The notes under the pieces are model-generated. The model was not told the DNA's origin, did not search any database, and saw only the letters and a list, made by a program, of their open reading frames with translations. From contig JBMYZL010000001.1 in NCBI GenBank assembly GCA_049610385.1, positions 62,001 through 126,000 of the forward strand: DNA of 64,000 nt. The letters are read 5' to 3'. This document shows, in pieces, positions 54,383-62,823 of the stretch. The DNA is from JBMYZL01 sp049610385. GTDB lineage: Bacteria > Bacteroidota > Bacteroidia > Flavobacteriales_D > Sanyastnellaceae. The translations under genes and the position numbers were made by a program. Positions within the stretch are counted from its first letter, which is position 1. Each line of letters opens with the position of its first letter.

Positions 54383-56194
54383 TTAGGTCAAATCTTGCAA
54401 CTCCACCAATTTTCTGTACACCCCCCCCGTTCGCATCATCAATTCCTCATGCGTGCCTTCCTCTGCAATGCGCCCTTGGTCCATGACCACAATGCGATCC
54501 GCGTGTCGAATGGTGCTGAGTCGATGGGCAATCACCAATGCTGTTCGCCCCTTCATCAGTTCTGCTATGGCCGTTTGAACGGCTTGTTCGCTTTCTGTAT
54601 CCAGGGCTGACGTGGCCTCATCCAAAATCAAAATGGGTGGGTCCTTGTACAGGGCACGCGCGATGGACAAACGCTGTCGCTGTCCTCCGCTGAGTTTCCC
54701 TCCCCCTTCGCCAACCATGGCCTCTGCGCCGTCGGACAAGGCATCTACAAATCCAGAAGCATGGGCCATTTTCAGGGCTTGGGACAACCGATCTGAATCT
54801 TTCAACCCGTTGAGGATGACATTGTTGTCAATTCGGTCATTGAACAAAATGGCCTCTTGCGAGACGATGCCCAACAACGAGCGCCAATCAGATATCCGAA
54901 AATGACGGATGTCCATGCCATCACTTTCAATTTGCCCTCGCCAAGGATCATCGAACCGAGACAACAGATGGGCAACCGTGGTTTTCCCTGATCCCGATGG
55001 TCCCACCAAAGCCACGGTTTCCCCCTTGTGCAACGTGAGGTTGAAATCCCGAAGAACGGGTTTAGATTCACCGTAACCATAGGTCACCGCATGAAATGTG
55101 ATTGTCTTCTGTGGCGCCTGGACATTTTTTGGCTTTTCCGGATCGACCAAGCCTGGTTTTTCAGACAAAATTTCATCCAATCGGTCCAATGAAGCTGCAC
55201 CTTTTTGGATTCGAAACCACCCATCTGAAAAGGCCCGCGCTGGGGGAATGATTTGGCTGAACACCACCAAATACCCAATGAACCATTCACCGCTCAATCC
55301 ACCATCCCCGCGCAATACCAAACCACCTCCAAACCACAACAAGACCGCCATGACACTCAAGCTGACCACTTCACTAACGGGTGAACTCAAGTACTCGCGC
55401 TTGTACAATCGCCGCATCTCTTTGAAATAGGCCTCATTCGAGTGTGTGAAACGATGGCTAAACAGTTCTTGGGCATTGAAACCTTGTACAATCCGCATTC
55501 CGCTCAAGGTTTCTTCGATTACGGACATCAAACTGCCCAAGTGCTCTTTGCCATGCTGGGCGGTGTGTTTCAAACTTTTCGCAATTCGGCTGATGAGGTA
55601 ACCACTGAATGGAAGAAAAATCAATGCAAATGCTGTGAGTTCCCAGCTCAAAACAAACAAGGTGGTCAAACTCACCAAAACCATGATTGGAGACTTGAAC
55701 AAGATTTCAATCGTGCCGATGATGCTGAATTCTACTTCCATCAAATCATTCGTCATGCGACTCATCAAATCCCCCTTCCTGGACTCCGTGAACCAACCGA
55801 TCGGCAAGGAAAGCATCTTCTCAAAGAGTTTCTTTCGCAGGTCTCGGCTGATTCCCGTTCGGATGGTGGCCAAACTGAACAAGGCCAAATAATTGACTGT
55901 ATTCTTCACCAATGCCATGCCCACAATCGAGATGCACAGAATAACCAATGCTTGGGACTTGCCTTGCGCGACAACAAATGCATCAAATCCAGCATTCAAT
56001 TGGTCCAAAAGTCCAGCCCCTGTCGGTTCGGCAATGTGGCTTTCTTCTTCAGCGAACAAAATCCGCAAAAAGGGAACCACACTCAAAAAAGTGAACAAGG
56101 AAAAGACCGCATTGAGCAAATTGAACAGGATGTTTGCCGCAACATTGATGCGGTAGGCCTGAAGCAAATGGAGCAGTTCCCGGAATCGCCTCAC
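54383..56194 (-). CDS. ABC exporter, MsbA/multidrug type (fused permease-ATPase)
   Basis: 603 aa, starting with GTG 56194 in a GTGA overlap with the purB stop. Six membrane helices in the first 330 residues, then a NBD with Walker A GPSGSGKTTVAHLLSR, signature LSGGQRQRLSIARALY, Walker B PPILILDEATSALD and the H-loop VIAHRLSTIRHAD. Homodimeric half-transporter that flips lipid or exports lipopolysaccharide-like or toxic compounds. Substrate unassigned. Confidence 0.92.
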   Translation of the reverse strand: MRRFRELLHLLQAYRINVAANILFNLLNAVFSLFTFLSVVPFLRILFAEEESHIAEPTGAGLLDQLNAGFDAFVVAQGKSQALVILCISIVGMALVKNTVNYLALFSLATIRTGISRDLRKKLFEKMLSLPIGWFTESRKGDLMSRMTNDLMEVEFSIIGTIEILFKSPIMVLVSLTTLFVLSWELTAFALIFLPFSGYLISRIAKSLKHTAQHGKEHLGSLMSVIEETLSGMRIVQGFNAQELFSHRFTHSNEAYFKEMRRLYKREYLSSPVSEVVSLSVMAVLLWFGGGLVLRGDGGLSGEWFIGYLVVFSQIIPPARAFSDGWFRIQKGAASLDRLDEILSEKPGLVDPEKPKNVQAPQKTITFHAVTYGYGESKPVLRDFNLTLHKGETVALVGPSGSGKTTVAHLLSRFDDPWRGQIESDGMDIRHFRISDWRSLLGIVSQEAILFNDRIDNNVILNGLKDSDRLSQALKMAHASGFVDALSDGAEAMVGEGGGKLSGGQRQRLSIARALYKDPPILILDEATSALDTESEQAVQTAIAELMKGRTALVIAHRLSTIRHADRIVVMDQGRIAEEGTHEELMMRTGGVYRKLVELQDLT

Positions 56195-57585
56195 GCTGAA
56201 ACTTTAGGATTCAAATAGCCATCCACCAATTCTGAGGAGGCACCAATGTAGCCAGCCGGACTCAATGCCAGCAGTTCTTGCTTCACCTGATCAGAGACAT
56301 TCAAACCCGCAATGAACTCGGCGATCGATTCGGCATCCATGCGCGAATTTGTGCGGGTCAATTCCTTCAACGCTTCATAGGGTTTGGGGAAGCCCTCCCT
56401 CCTCAATATGGTCTGAATGCCCTCAGCCACGATGGCCCAATTGGCCTCCAAATCTGCTTCAAGTTTGGCCTCATTGAGCAACAACTTGTCCAGACCGCGT
56501 CGCAAAGAACGGGACGCAATCAAAGCATGTCCCAGCGGAGTCCCCAAGTTTCTCAAAACGGTAGAATCAGTCAAATCCCGTTGCAGTCGGCTGATGGGCA
56601 ATTTGGCCGAAAAATGATGGAGCAAAGCATTCGCCACGCCCAAATTCCCTTCTGCATTCTCGAAGTCGATGGGATTGACCTTGTGCGGCATGGCACTCGA
56701 CCCCACCTCACCAGCTTTGATTTTCTGTTTGAAACCATCTTGGCTGATGTAGGTCCAAACGTCTCGGCTGAAATCGATCAAAATGTTGTGGATTCGTTGC
56801 AAGGCATCACACCATGCACCGAGTTGATCGTAGTGCTCGATTTGTGTGGTCAAAGGGCTTCTTGTCAAACCCAAATCACGTTCCACGAACGTGTCACCAA
56901 AAGCCGGCCAATCCACCTCTGGATAGGCCACCTGATGGGCATTAAACCCGCCTGTAGCTCCTCCAAATTTGGCAGCAAAAGGAATCGATTTCAAGGCGTC
57001 CAATTGCACATCCAATCGATTCACAAAAACAGCCCATTCTTTGCCCAAAGTGACTGGACTCGCCGGCTGCCCATGTGTCCGGGCGAGCAACGGGATGTCC
57101 TTCCAAGCCAAGGCTTGCTCCGCCAATTGATGCCTAATCGATTCAACTGCCGGCTCAATCAAGGATTGCGATGCGCGTTTTAACGACAATGGAATGGCTG
57201 TGTTGTTGACATCCTGAGAAGTAAGCCCAAAATGAATGAACTCCGACCACCGGTCCAAGTGCATTTCAGACATTTTCTCTTTGATGAAATACTCCACTGC
57301 CTTCACGTCGTGGTTCGTGGTCCGCTCTGTTTCCTTCACCGCCTCAGCATCTGCCAGGCTGAAATGTGTATACAGGCGATGCATGGCTTCTGCCTGATCT
57401 CCCGGAAAGTCTGCAAGCTGAGGCAAAGGAATTTGGGTCAAGGCCAGGAAATACTTGACCTCCACTTCCACGCGACAACGAATCAAACCCCACTCCGAGA
57501 GGTGTTCGGCCAAAGGCTGGGTTGCACTTCGATATCGTCCATCAATGGGGCTGATGGCGCTCAGTTCGTTCAATGCCAAATTCAT
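56191..57585 (-). CDS. purB: Adenylosuccinate lyase
   Basis: 464 aa. ISPIDGRYRSATQPLAEHLS, HFGLTSQDVNNTAIPLSL, ARTHGQPASPVTLGKE and the signature loop GSSAMPHKVNPIDFENAEGN (20 residues cited) are present. Acts twice in purine synthesis, on SAICAR and adenylosuccinate. TATTTTTG lies 18 nt before the ATG. The exporter gene follows in a GTGA overlap. Confidence 0.96.
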   Translation of the reverse strand: MNLALNELSAISPIDGRYRSATQPLAEHLSEWGLIRCRVEVEVKYFLALTQIPLPQLADFPGDQAEAMHRLYTHFSLADAEAVKETERTTNHDVKAVEYFIKEKMSEMHLDRWSEFIHFGLTSQDVNNTAIPLSLKRASQSLIEPAVESIRHQLAEQALAWKDIPLLARTHGQPASPVTLGKEWAVFVNRLDVQLDALKSIPFAAKFGGATGGFNAHQVAYPEVDWPAFGDTFVERDLGLTRSPLTTQIEHYDQLGAWCDALQRIHNILIDFSRDVWTYISQDGFKQKIKAGEVGSSAMPHKVNPIDFENAEGNLGVANALLHHFSAKLPISRLQRDLTDSTVLRNLGTPLGHALIASRSLRRGLDKLLLNEAKLEADLEANWAIVAEGIQTILRREGFPKPYEALKELTRTNSRMDAESIAEFIAGLNVSDQVKQELLALSPAGYIGASSELVDGYLNPKVSA

Positions 57586-57603
57586 GCGCTGTCAATCAAA
57601 GCA

Positions 57604-57611
57604 CAAAAATA
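57604..57611 (-). promoter_or_regulatory. Core promoter TATTTTTG for purB
   Basis: Exact TAnnTTTG on the minus strand, 18 nt before ATG 57585. Confidence 0.45.
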
Positions 57612-57652
57612 AGGGCTGCCCACAACAAACCCCGCAAGGTGCAAAGAGACTG

Positions 57653-57660
57653 TACCTTCG
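57653..57660 (+). promoter_or_regulatory. Core promoter TACCTTCG, 5 nt before the metallo-beta-lactamase-fold gene
   Basis: TAnnTTCG with CGAAC between it and ATG 57666; it decides this start over the ATG-equivalent at 57573. Confidence 0.6.
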
Positions 57661-57665
57661 CGAAC

Positions 57666-58538
57666 ATGGAATTTCATGTCATACATTCCGGATTGTTCAA
57701 GTTGGATGGGGGGGCCATGTTCGGGGTGGTCCCGCGCCAATTGTGGTCCAAACAAGTGGTGCCCGATTCCAAAAACTTGTGCACGTGGGCCATGCGTTTG
57801 TTGCTAGTGGAATCTGGCAATCGTTTGCTTCTTGTGGACACAGGGATTGGGAACAAACAATCAGAAAAATTCTTCAGCCATTATCATTTGCACGGGGACA
57901 CCTCTTTGGACGGAGAGCTGTCGGCAAGGGGATTTCATCGAGAGGACATCACCGACGTCCTTTTGACTCACCTGCATTTTGACCATGTCGGGGGCGCTGT
58001 GGAACGGAGGCATTCCGATGGAGCCCTTCGGCCTGCTTTTCCCAACGCAACATGTTGGAGCAACGAGCGGCATTGGCAATGGGCAATGGATCCAAATGCG
58101 CGCGAAAAAGCTTCCTTTCTCCAAGAAAACTTGTTGCCCTTGAAAGAAAGTGGACAGTTGCAATTCATTGAACGCAAGGGACGCTGGGCCTCAGAGCCTT
58201 TAGGAGATGCTTTCCCGGGTATGGACCTGTTTTTCGCTGATGGACATACGGAAAGCCAAATGATTCCAGTCTTCACACGCCACAATGCCACCAGGCTGGC
58301 ATTCATGGGTGACCTCCTTCCTTCTGCAGCCCATGTCCCAGCCGCGTGGGTAATGGGGTACGACACCCGACCGCTCCTCACTTTGGATGACAAATCGTCT
58401 TTCTTGGGCAAAGCCGCAGATGAAAATTGGACTTTGATGCTTGAGCACGACGCGCAACACGCGGTTTGCAATGTGCATCAGACCGAAAAAGGAATTCGGC
58501 TGCACCAAACTGCCCGAACACTCACAGACCTCGGTTGA
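57666..58538 (+). CDS. Metallo-beta-lactamase-fold hydrolase
   Basis: 290 aa from ATG 57666 (MEFHVIHSGLFKLDGGAMF). The zinc motif THLHFDHVGG (H-x-H-x-D-H) and later FADGHTESQ, AFMGDLLPS and a C-terminal EHDAQH carry the metal ligands of the N-acyl homoserine lactonase/MBL class. Substrate unknown; no signal peptide. Its 3' end overlaps pyrD on the other strand by 17 bp. Confidence 0.88.
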   Translation: MEFHVIHSGLFKLDGGAMFGVVPRQLWSKQVVPDSKNLCTWAMRLLLVESGNRLLLVDTGIGNKQSEKFFSHYHLHGDTSLDGELSARGFHREDITDVLLTHLHFDHVGGAVERRHSDGALRPAFPNATCWSNERHWQWAMDPNAREKASFLQENLLPLKESGQLQFIERKGRWASEPLGDAFPGMDLFFADGHTESQMIPVFTRHNATRLAFMGDLLPSAAHVPAAWVMGYDTRPLLTLDDKSSFLGKAADENWTLMLEHDAQHAVCNVHQTEKGIRLHQTARTLTDLG

Positions 58539-59535
58539 TCCGACGGACAAGCCCTGGGCCTTGGTAAACCATGCCCGAGTATACCTGAACCAATGAAGCC
58601 CCAGCCTTGAGTTTTTCAAGAGCGGAATCCACACCATCAATCCCACCCACTCCAATGATGGGGAACGCTCCCCCAGATTCTTGATGCAAGAAACGGATCA
58701 CCTCCGTTGAGCGTTCCCGAACTGGAGTCCCGCTGACCCCCCCAACCCCGAGACGCTCCACATTTTGGGTGGTCAACCCGCTGCGATCAATGGTGGTGTT
58801 GGTGGCAATCACCCCGTCAATGCCCGTTGTTTTGACCACATCAATGACATCACGCAAGGCCTCATTTGTCATATCTGGGGCGATCTTCAGGAAAACGGGA
58901 CGAGGCAACTCAAACGAGCGGTTTTGTTTCACCACTTCAGCGAGCAAACGCTCTAGGGGCTCCCGCCCTTGCAATTCCCGCAATCCCGGTGTGTTCGGTG
59001 AACTGACATTCACCGAAAAGTAATCCACATGCGGATGCAAGGCCCGCATGCAAATGAGGTAGTCTTCGACGGCCTGCTCGTTGGGTGTGGTTTTGTTCTT
59101 TCCGATGTTGCCCCCGATCAACAAATTGGCAGGCCGATTTTTCAACCGCTCTACAGCCGAATCAACCCCGCCATTGTTGAATCCCATGCGATTCAAAATC
59201 CCTTCATCCGATGGAAGTCGAAACAATCGAGGTTGTGGATTGCCCGGTTGTGCTTTTGGGGTGAGCGTTCCAATCTCAACAAATCCAAATCCCAAAACTG
59301 ACAATTCTTTCAGCCACCTTGCATCTTTATCAAAACCGGCCGCCAAACCCACTGGATTGGGAAACTTTAACCCACAAATTTCGCGGGTCAAGTGAGGTTT
59401 GGTCACCGAAAACCATCTCCTTAATAGCGCCGAAATACCTGGAATGGACACTGCCCAAGTCAACAAACGCATGGTCGCGTAATGGGCACGCTCAGGGTCT
59501 GTTCTGAAAATCAGAGGTTTGAGGATTGAATACAT
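58522..59535 (-). CDS. pyrD: Dihydroorotate dehydrogenase, class 2 (quinone)
   Basis: 337 aa from ATG 59535 (MYSILKPLIFRTDPERAHYA), normal for class 2 enzymes. FPNPVGLAAGFDKDARWLKE, FVEIGTLTPKAQPGNPQPRL (cited to KAQPGNPQ), NVSSPNTPGLRELQ, IGVGGIDGVDSALEKL and VQVYSGMVYQGP are FMN- and substrate-binding parts. Oxidises dihydroorotate to orotate with membrane quinone. TACCTTTG at 59610-59617 would give a leader of about 70 nt, containing two DnaA-box-like sites. The reading frame runs on upstream to 59697 with no recognisable domain. Confidence 0.94.
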   Translation of the reverse strand: MYSILKPLIFRTDPERAHYATMRLLTWAVSIPGISALLRRWFSVTKPHLTREICGLKFPNPVGLAAGFDKDARWLKELSVLGFGFVEIGTLTPKAQPGNPQPRLFRLPSDEGILNRMGFNNGGVDSAVERLKNRPANLLIGGNIGKNKTTPNEQAVEDYLICMRALHPHVDYFSVNVSSPNTPGLRELQGREPLERLLAEVVKQNRSFELPRPVFLKIAPDMTNEALRDVIDVVKTTGIDGVIATNTTIDRSGLTTQNVERLGVGGVSGTPVRERSTEVIRFLHQESGGAFPIIGVGGIDGVDSALEKLKAGASLVQVYSGMVYQGPGLVRRINRGL

Positions 59536-59553
59536 GCGAATCGGGCGTAAAAC

Positions 59554-59574
59554 CTGTGAATAAATCTGTGAATA
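59554..59574. promoter_or_regulatory. Pair of DnaA-box-like sites in the pyrD leader
   Basis: CTGTGAATA occurs twice with 12 bp between starts. The first is part of TGTGAATAA, which reverses to TTATTCACA, a perfect DnaA box (TTATNCACA); the second reads CTATTCACA, one mismatch. Function is unproven. Confidence 0.3.
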
Positions 59575-59609
59575 GCCTGACGGAAAGGCTGAGATGTTGG
59601 TGTTCGTTG

Positions 59610-59617
59610 CAAAGGTA
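59610..59617 (-). promoter_or_regulatory. Core promoter TACCTTTG for pyrD
   Basis: Exact TAnnTTTG on the minus strand, 74 nt before ATG 59535. The same region serves the divergent gene at 59633. Confidence 0.5.
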
Positions 59618-59632
59618 CATTGCATCCCAAGC

Positions 59633-60214
59633 ATGAGGAACCTGGGTTTTCTGAATTGGATTGGGAAGAAGCGCTTGACAGAGGAACAAGCAGCCAATGC
59701 TTTTGTGCAAACGACCTTTGAAACGGTGGAAGCGGGCTGGGCTGAGGTGGCGGCATTCTTGAATGAATCTGTGGGTTTTGAGACCCCACCTCATCTCAAT
59801 GAGCAAGATTATGGTCGGTTTTTGATGATTGTTGTTGCTGGCAATCTCCAATTCATTCCCAACCATTTTGACGCGGGAGTCGATCGATTGCTGATCGAAC
59901 GCATCTTATCCAAATTCAATCGAATTTTGGATTTGCCACAAGATGAATTTGGGGTGAAAGTTCGCGCCTACCGGAGCTTCATGAAACAAGTCAATCATCC
60001 TTCCAAAAATGTCCTCCGTGGCATGACACGGGCGGTTTTCTACAAGTACAACCTCAACCAACATCAATCCCCATATTTCCGGGATATGAATTCCCCAGAC
60101 CCCGTCTTGGAACGTGAGTTGCAAGGTGTGATGCGACATTTCCTTTGGGATTGGGATGCCTTTTTGGATACTTATCGGGTGGTGAATTCTGGGACAGAAG
60201 TCCGAGTTGTTTAA
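59633..60214 (+). CDS. Uncharacterised cytoplasmic protein
   Basis: 193 aa from ATG 59633 (MRNLGFLNWIGKKRLTEEQA); ATG 59594 would add 13 residues. Helix-rich, no signal peptide, no known motif. Its stop codon shares three bases with the smpB stop on the other strand (TTAA at 60211-60214). Divergent from pyrD. Confidence 0.7.
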   Translation: MRNLGFLNWIGKKRLTEEQAANAFVQTTFETVEAGWAEVAAFLNESVGFETPPHLNEQDYGRFLMIVVAGNLQFIPNHFDAGVDRLLIERILSKFNRILDLPQDEFGVKVRAYRSFMKQVNHPSKNVLRGMTRAVFYKYNLNQHQSPYFRDMNSPDPVLERELQGVMRHFLWDWDAFLDTYRVVNSGTEVRVV

Positions 60215-60648
60215 CGGCGTTCCAAATCCCGTTCAACGTCCTTTTTCTTCAATGCATCGCGTTTGTCGTGTAGCTTTTTGCCCTTAGCCACAGCAATGGT
60301 GAGTTTGGCATAACCCGAATCAGCAATAAAACACAACGTTGGCACCACCGTGACGCCTGTGTCTTTCAATCTTTTGGTGAGTTTTTTCAACTCTGTTTTC
60401 GTGAGCAATAATTTGCGTGGTCTCCGTGGATCACTGTGTCCGCTGTATCCGGCATTTTCGTATTCCGCGATGTACATGTTGAAGACATAAAATTCCTCGT
60501 TCATGAACCGGCAATATGCCTCAGCAATGCTCGCCTTGCCCCGCCGGATGGATTTGATTTCCGAGCCAACAAGGGAAATGCCTGCCGTGAATTCATCTGT
60601 CAGAAAGTACTGATATGACGCCTTTTTGTTTTTGATCTCCACGGCCAT
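60211..60648 (-). CDS. smpB: SsrA-binding protein SmpB
   Basis: 145 aa from ATG 60648 (MAVEIKNKKASYQYFLTDEF). EFTAGISLVGSEIKSIRRGK, YCRFMNEEFYVFNMYIAEYE and RPRKLLLTKTELKKLTKRLK are the oligonucleotide-binding beta-barrel; the C-terminal basic tail is intact. Works with tmRNA to rescue stalled ribosomes. Promoter TATCTTTG ends 4 nt before the ATG, so this start is preferred over ATG 60699. Confidence 0.96.
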   Translation of the reverse strand: MAVEIKNKKASYQYFLTDEFTAGISLVGSEIKSIRRGKASIAEAYCRFMNEEFYVFNMYIAEYENAGYSGHSDPRRPRKLLLTKTELKKLTKRLKDTGVTVVPTLCFIADSGYAKLTIAVAKGKKLHDKRDALKKKDVERDLERR

Positions 60649-60652
60649 GGAA

Positions 60653-60660
60653 CAAAGATA
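60653..60660 (-). promoter_or_regulatory. Core promoter TATCTTTG, 4 nt before smpB
   Basis: Exact TAnnTTTG on the minus strand with TTCC between it and ATG 60648. Divergent from the add promoter 40 bp away. Confidence 0.65.
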
Positions 60661-60700
60661 AACGGGTTTGATGCTGCAAGTGGCATCGACTGCTTCCATT

Positions 60701-60708
60701 TACCTTCG
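60701..60708 (+). promoter_or_regulatory. Core promoter TACCTTCG, 4 nt before add
   Basis: TAnnTTCG with CATC between it and ATG 60713. Confidence 0.6.
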
Positions 60709-60712
60709 CATC

Positions 60713-61753
60713 ATGATTGATTCCACCCCTTGGATTCGGGCACCCAAGGCAGAGCTGCACTGCCACCTTGAGCTCGCCGTGCGTCCTTCCACCCTGCGGG
60801 AATTTGCTTGTCAAACAGGCCTGGATGTCTCAACCGATGCCGCTTTCGAAGAGGCCTTTTTGATCAGGAATCCAATGGGGAACTTGACGGAAGTGTTGCA
60901 CAAGTTTTTGCACACAAGAGATGTCCTGGCCTCAGAGAATTTGATGGAACGTGTTGCCTTTGAAATTTGCGAAGACTTTCACTTGAATGCCAACGTACGC
61001 GTTCTCGAATTGCGATATGCCCCCAGCTTTTTGTTAGATGTTCATGACGGCATGACTGCTGATGGCTTGCATGGGGCCATTGTTCGGGGCATCCGAAGGG
61101 CTGAATCCGTTTACCCCATGCGGGTCGGGTTGATTTGCATTTTGCAGCGAACCAAATCTACCAAGGACAATGCATACTGGACCGATTTCGCCATTTCCAA
61201 CCGGGATACATTTGTCGCACTCGATTTGGCAGATGATGAAACCCAAGAAAAACCCGAGCCTTTTATCCCGTTGTTTCAACGGGCCAAAGCAGCGGGGTTG
61301 GGCATCACCATCCACGCTGGCGAGCCTGCTGTGCCCGACATTGAGAAGAACATCCGCGTGGCCATTGAACAAATGGGGGCCGATCGAATCGGTCACGGAG
61401 TCCAAGCCATTCAAGACGAAGCCATTGTTCAACTGCTAATCGATACACAAATCCCCTTGGAAATGTGTCCCACCAGCAATTGGCTGACTGGAGCCGTCTC
61501 TGAATTCAAACTACATCCCTTGCCCTTGTATCATCGGGCAGGTGTCATCACCACCATCAACACGGATGACCCCACGGTCATGTGCACAGATTTGCACAAT
61601 GAAATCTCGCGCTTGAATGAAGAATGTGGATTGGCTCCAGATGAACTGGAAACCATTCTCGAAAATGGCCGAAGGGTGACATTCTTGGATTCAACGGCCG
61701 TCGAATCGGTCTGGCACGACTCCCCCCCCCCAAATGGAGATGCCTACATTTGA
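60713..61753 (+). CDS. add: Adenosine deaminase
   Basis: 346 aa from ATG 60713 (MIDSTPWIRAPKAELHCHLE). Zinc and catalytic residues: H-C-H-L-E near the start, ITIHAGE, DRIGHGVQAI, LEMCPTSNWLTGAV, and STNTDDP as INTDDP. Converts adenosine to inosine in purine salvage. A run of ten C (61722-61731) encodes the Ser-Pro-Pro-Pro near the C-terminus. The last codons contain the promoter of the next gene. Confidence 0.93.
   Translation: MIDSTPWIRAPKAELHCHLELAVRPSTLREFACQTGLDVSTDAAFEEAFLIRNPMGNLTEVLHKFLHTRDVLASENLMERVAFEICEDFHLNANVRVLELRYAPSFLLDVHDGMTADGLHGAIVRGIRRAESVYPMRVGLICILQRTKSTKDNAYWTDFAISNRDTFVALDLADDETQEKPEPFIPLFQRAKAAGLGITIHAGEPAVPDIEKNIRVAIEQMGADRIGHGVQAIQDEAIVQLLIDTQIPLEMCPTSNWLTGAVSEFKLHPLPLYHRAGVITTINTDDPTVMCTDLHNEISRLNEECGLAPDELETILENGRRVTFLDSTAVESVWHDSPPPNGDAYI
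61745..61752 (+). promoter_or_regulatory. Core promoter TACATTTG inside the add stop region, 5 nt before the hydratase gene
   Basis: Exact TAnnTTTG reading through TAC ATT TGA, the last codons and stop of add, with ACCCC between it and ATG 61758. Confidence 0.6.
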
Positions 61754-61757
61754 CCCC

Positions 61758-62537
61758 ATGAACGATTTCATAACGATCGCTGATCGTGGTGCTGTGCGCA
61801 CCATCACCCTCAATCGGCCCGAAGTATTCAACAGCTTCAATCAACAAATGGGAAAAGCTTTCCAAACAGCATTGGATCGGGCATCAGAAGATGATTCCGT
61901 TCGATGCGTCGTCATCTCTGGGGCTGGAAAGGCTTTTTGTGCCGGACAAGACTTGAAGGAAGTGACGGCGCCCGATGCGCCTGATTTCACAGAAATCGTC
62001 GAAAAGACATACAACGAAAGCATCCGCCGCATTCGGCAAATGGAAAAACCTGTCATTGGGGCCATCAATGGTGTTGCGGCTGGTGCAGGGGCCAACATCG
62101 CACTCGCTTGCGATTTGACAATCGCCAAACAATCGGTTTTTTTCATTCAAGCGTTTTCCAAAATTGGCTTGATTCCCGATAGCGGAGGCACATGGCTGCT
62201 ACCGAAGCTTGTGGGGATGCAGCGGGCTGCTGCAATGGCTTTTTTGGGCGACAAATTGTCCGCCGATGAGGCCCAAAACATGGGGCTGATACACAAGTCC
62301 GTGCCAGACGAGGCGTGGAAACAGGAAGTGGATGATCTGGCGGATCGGCTGGCCCAAATGCCAACCCGGGGATTGGGTTTGACAAAAAAAGCCTTCAATA
62401 TCGGTTGGGAACAAAGCTTGTCCACCCATTTGACCCTTGAACGCGACCTGCAAATGGCAGCATCGCAAACGGCCGATTACAAGGAAGGGGTAGCGGCATT
62501 TTTGGAAAAACGCAAACCTGTGTTTCGTGGAGAATGA
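61758..62537 (+). CDS. Enoyl-CoA hydratase/isomerase, PaaG-like
   Basis: 259 aa from ATG 61758 (MNDFITIADRGAVRTITLNR); earlier in-frame ATGs (61734, 61740) lie inside add and before the promoter. Crotonase fold: AGKAFCAGQDLKEV, GAINGVAAGAGANIALACDL and SKIGLIPDSGGTWLLPKLVG. Asp of DSGG in place of the second catalytic Glu is typical of the ring-opening PaaG branch. Acts on acyl-CoA, perhaps in phenylacetate or fatty-acid degradation; no other paa genes are near. Confidence 0.88.
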   Translation: MNDFITIADRGAVRTITLNRPEVFNSFNQQMGKAFQTALDRASEDDSVRCVVISGAGKAFCAGQDLKEVTAPDAPDFTEIVEKTYNESIRRIRQMEKPVIGAINGVAAGAGANIALACDLTIAKQSVFFIQAFSKIGLIPDSGGTWLLPKLVGMQRAAAMAFLGDKLSADEAQNMGLIHKSVPDEAWKQEVDDLADRLAQMPTRGLGLTKKAFNIGWEQSLSTHLTLERDLQMAASQTADYKEGVAAFLEKRKPVFRGE

Positions 62538-62541
62538 ACCG

Positions 62542-62823
62542 ATGAAAAACTCATGGATTTCAATCCAAGAAAGGCTCCCAATGGATGATCAACGGGTCTT
62601 GGCCTTTGTTCCTGGCAATCGCGTTTTTTTGCCTGGAAAAGACCTCGAATTTGAAACGCGGGAAGTAATCGTTTTGCGGTTTTGCAAAGACTTCTTTGCC
62701 GATCAACCCGAAAAACGGGAAAAGCATGGCCGACATTTTTGGTCTGGCGAAGGGAATAGCAATCACTTCTTCGCCGATGTTACCCATTGGCAGCCCATCC
62801 CCTTGGGTCCTCAGCACAACTGA
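62542..62823 (+). CDS. DUF551 small protein
   Basis: 93 aa from ATG 62542 (MKNSWISIQERLPMDDQRVL), 4 bp after the hydratase stop. Begins with the WISIQERLP block and ends with DVTHWQPIPL, both typical of DUF551, a small family seen in phages and bacteria. It may be structural; the function is unknown. Overlaps rsmE on the other strand by 13 bp. Confidence 0.78.
   Translation: MKNSWISIQERLPMDDQRVLAFVPGNRVFLPGKDLEFETREVIVLRFCKDFFADQPEKREKHGRHFWSGEGNSNHFFADVTHWQPIPLGPQHN

Noticed and set aside
54420..54430. Run of eight C in the ABC exporter end
   Set aside because: It encodes ordinary Gly/Thr codons in frame; no switch is needed to explain it.
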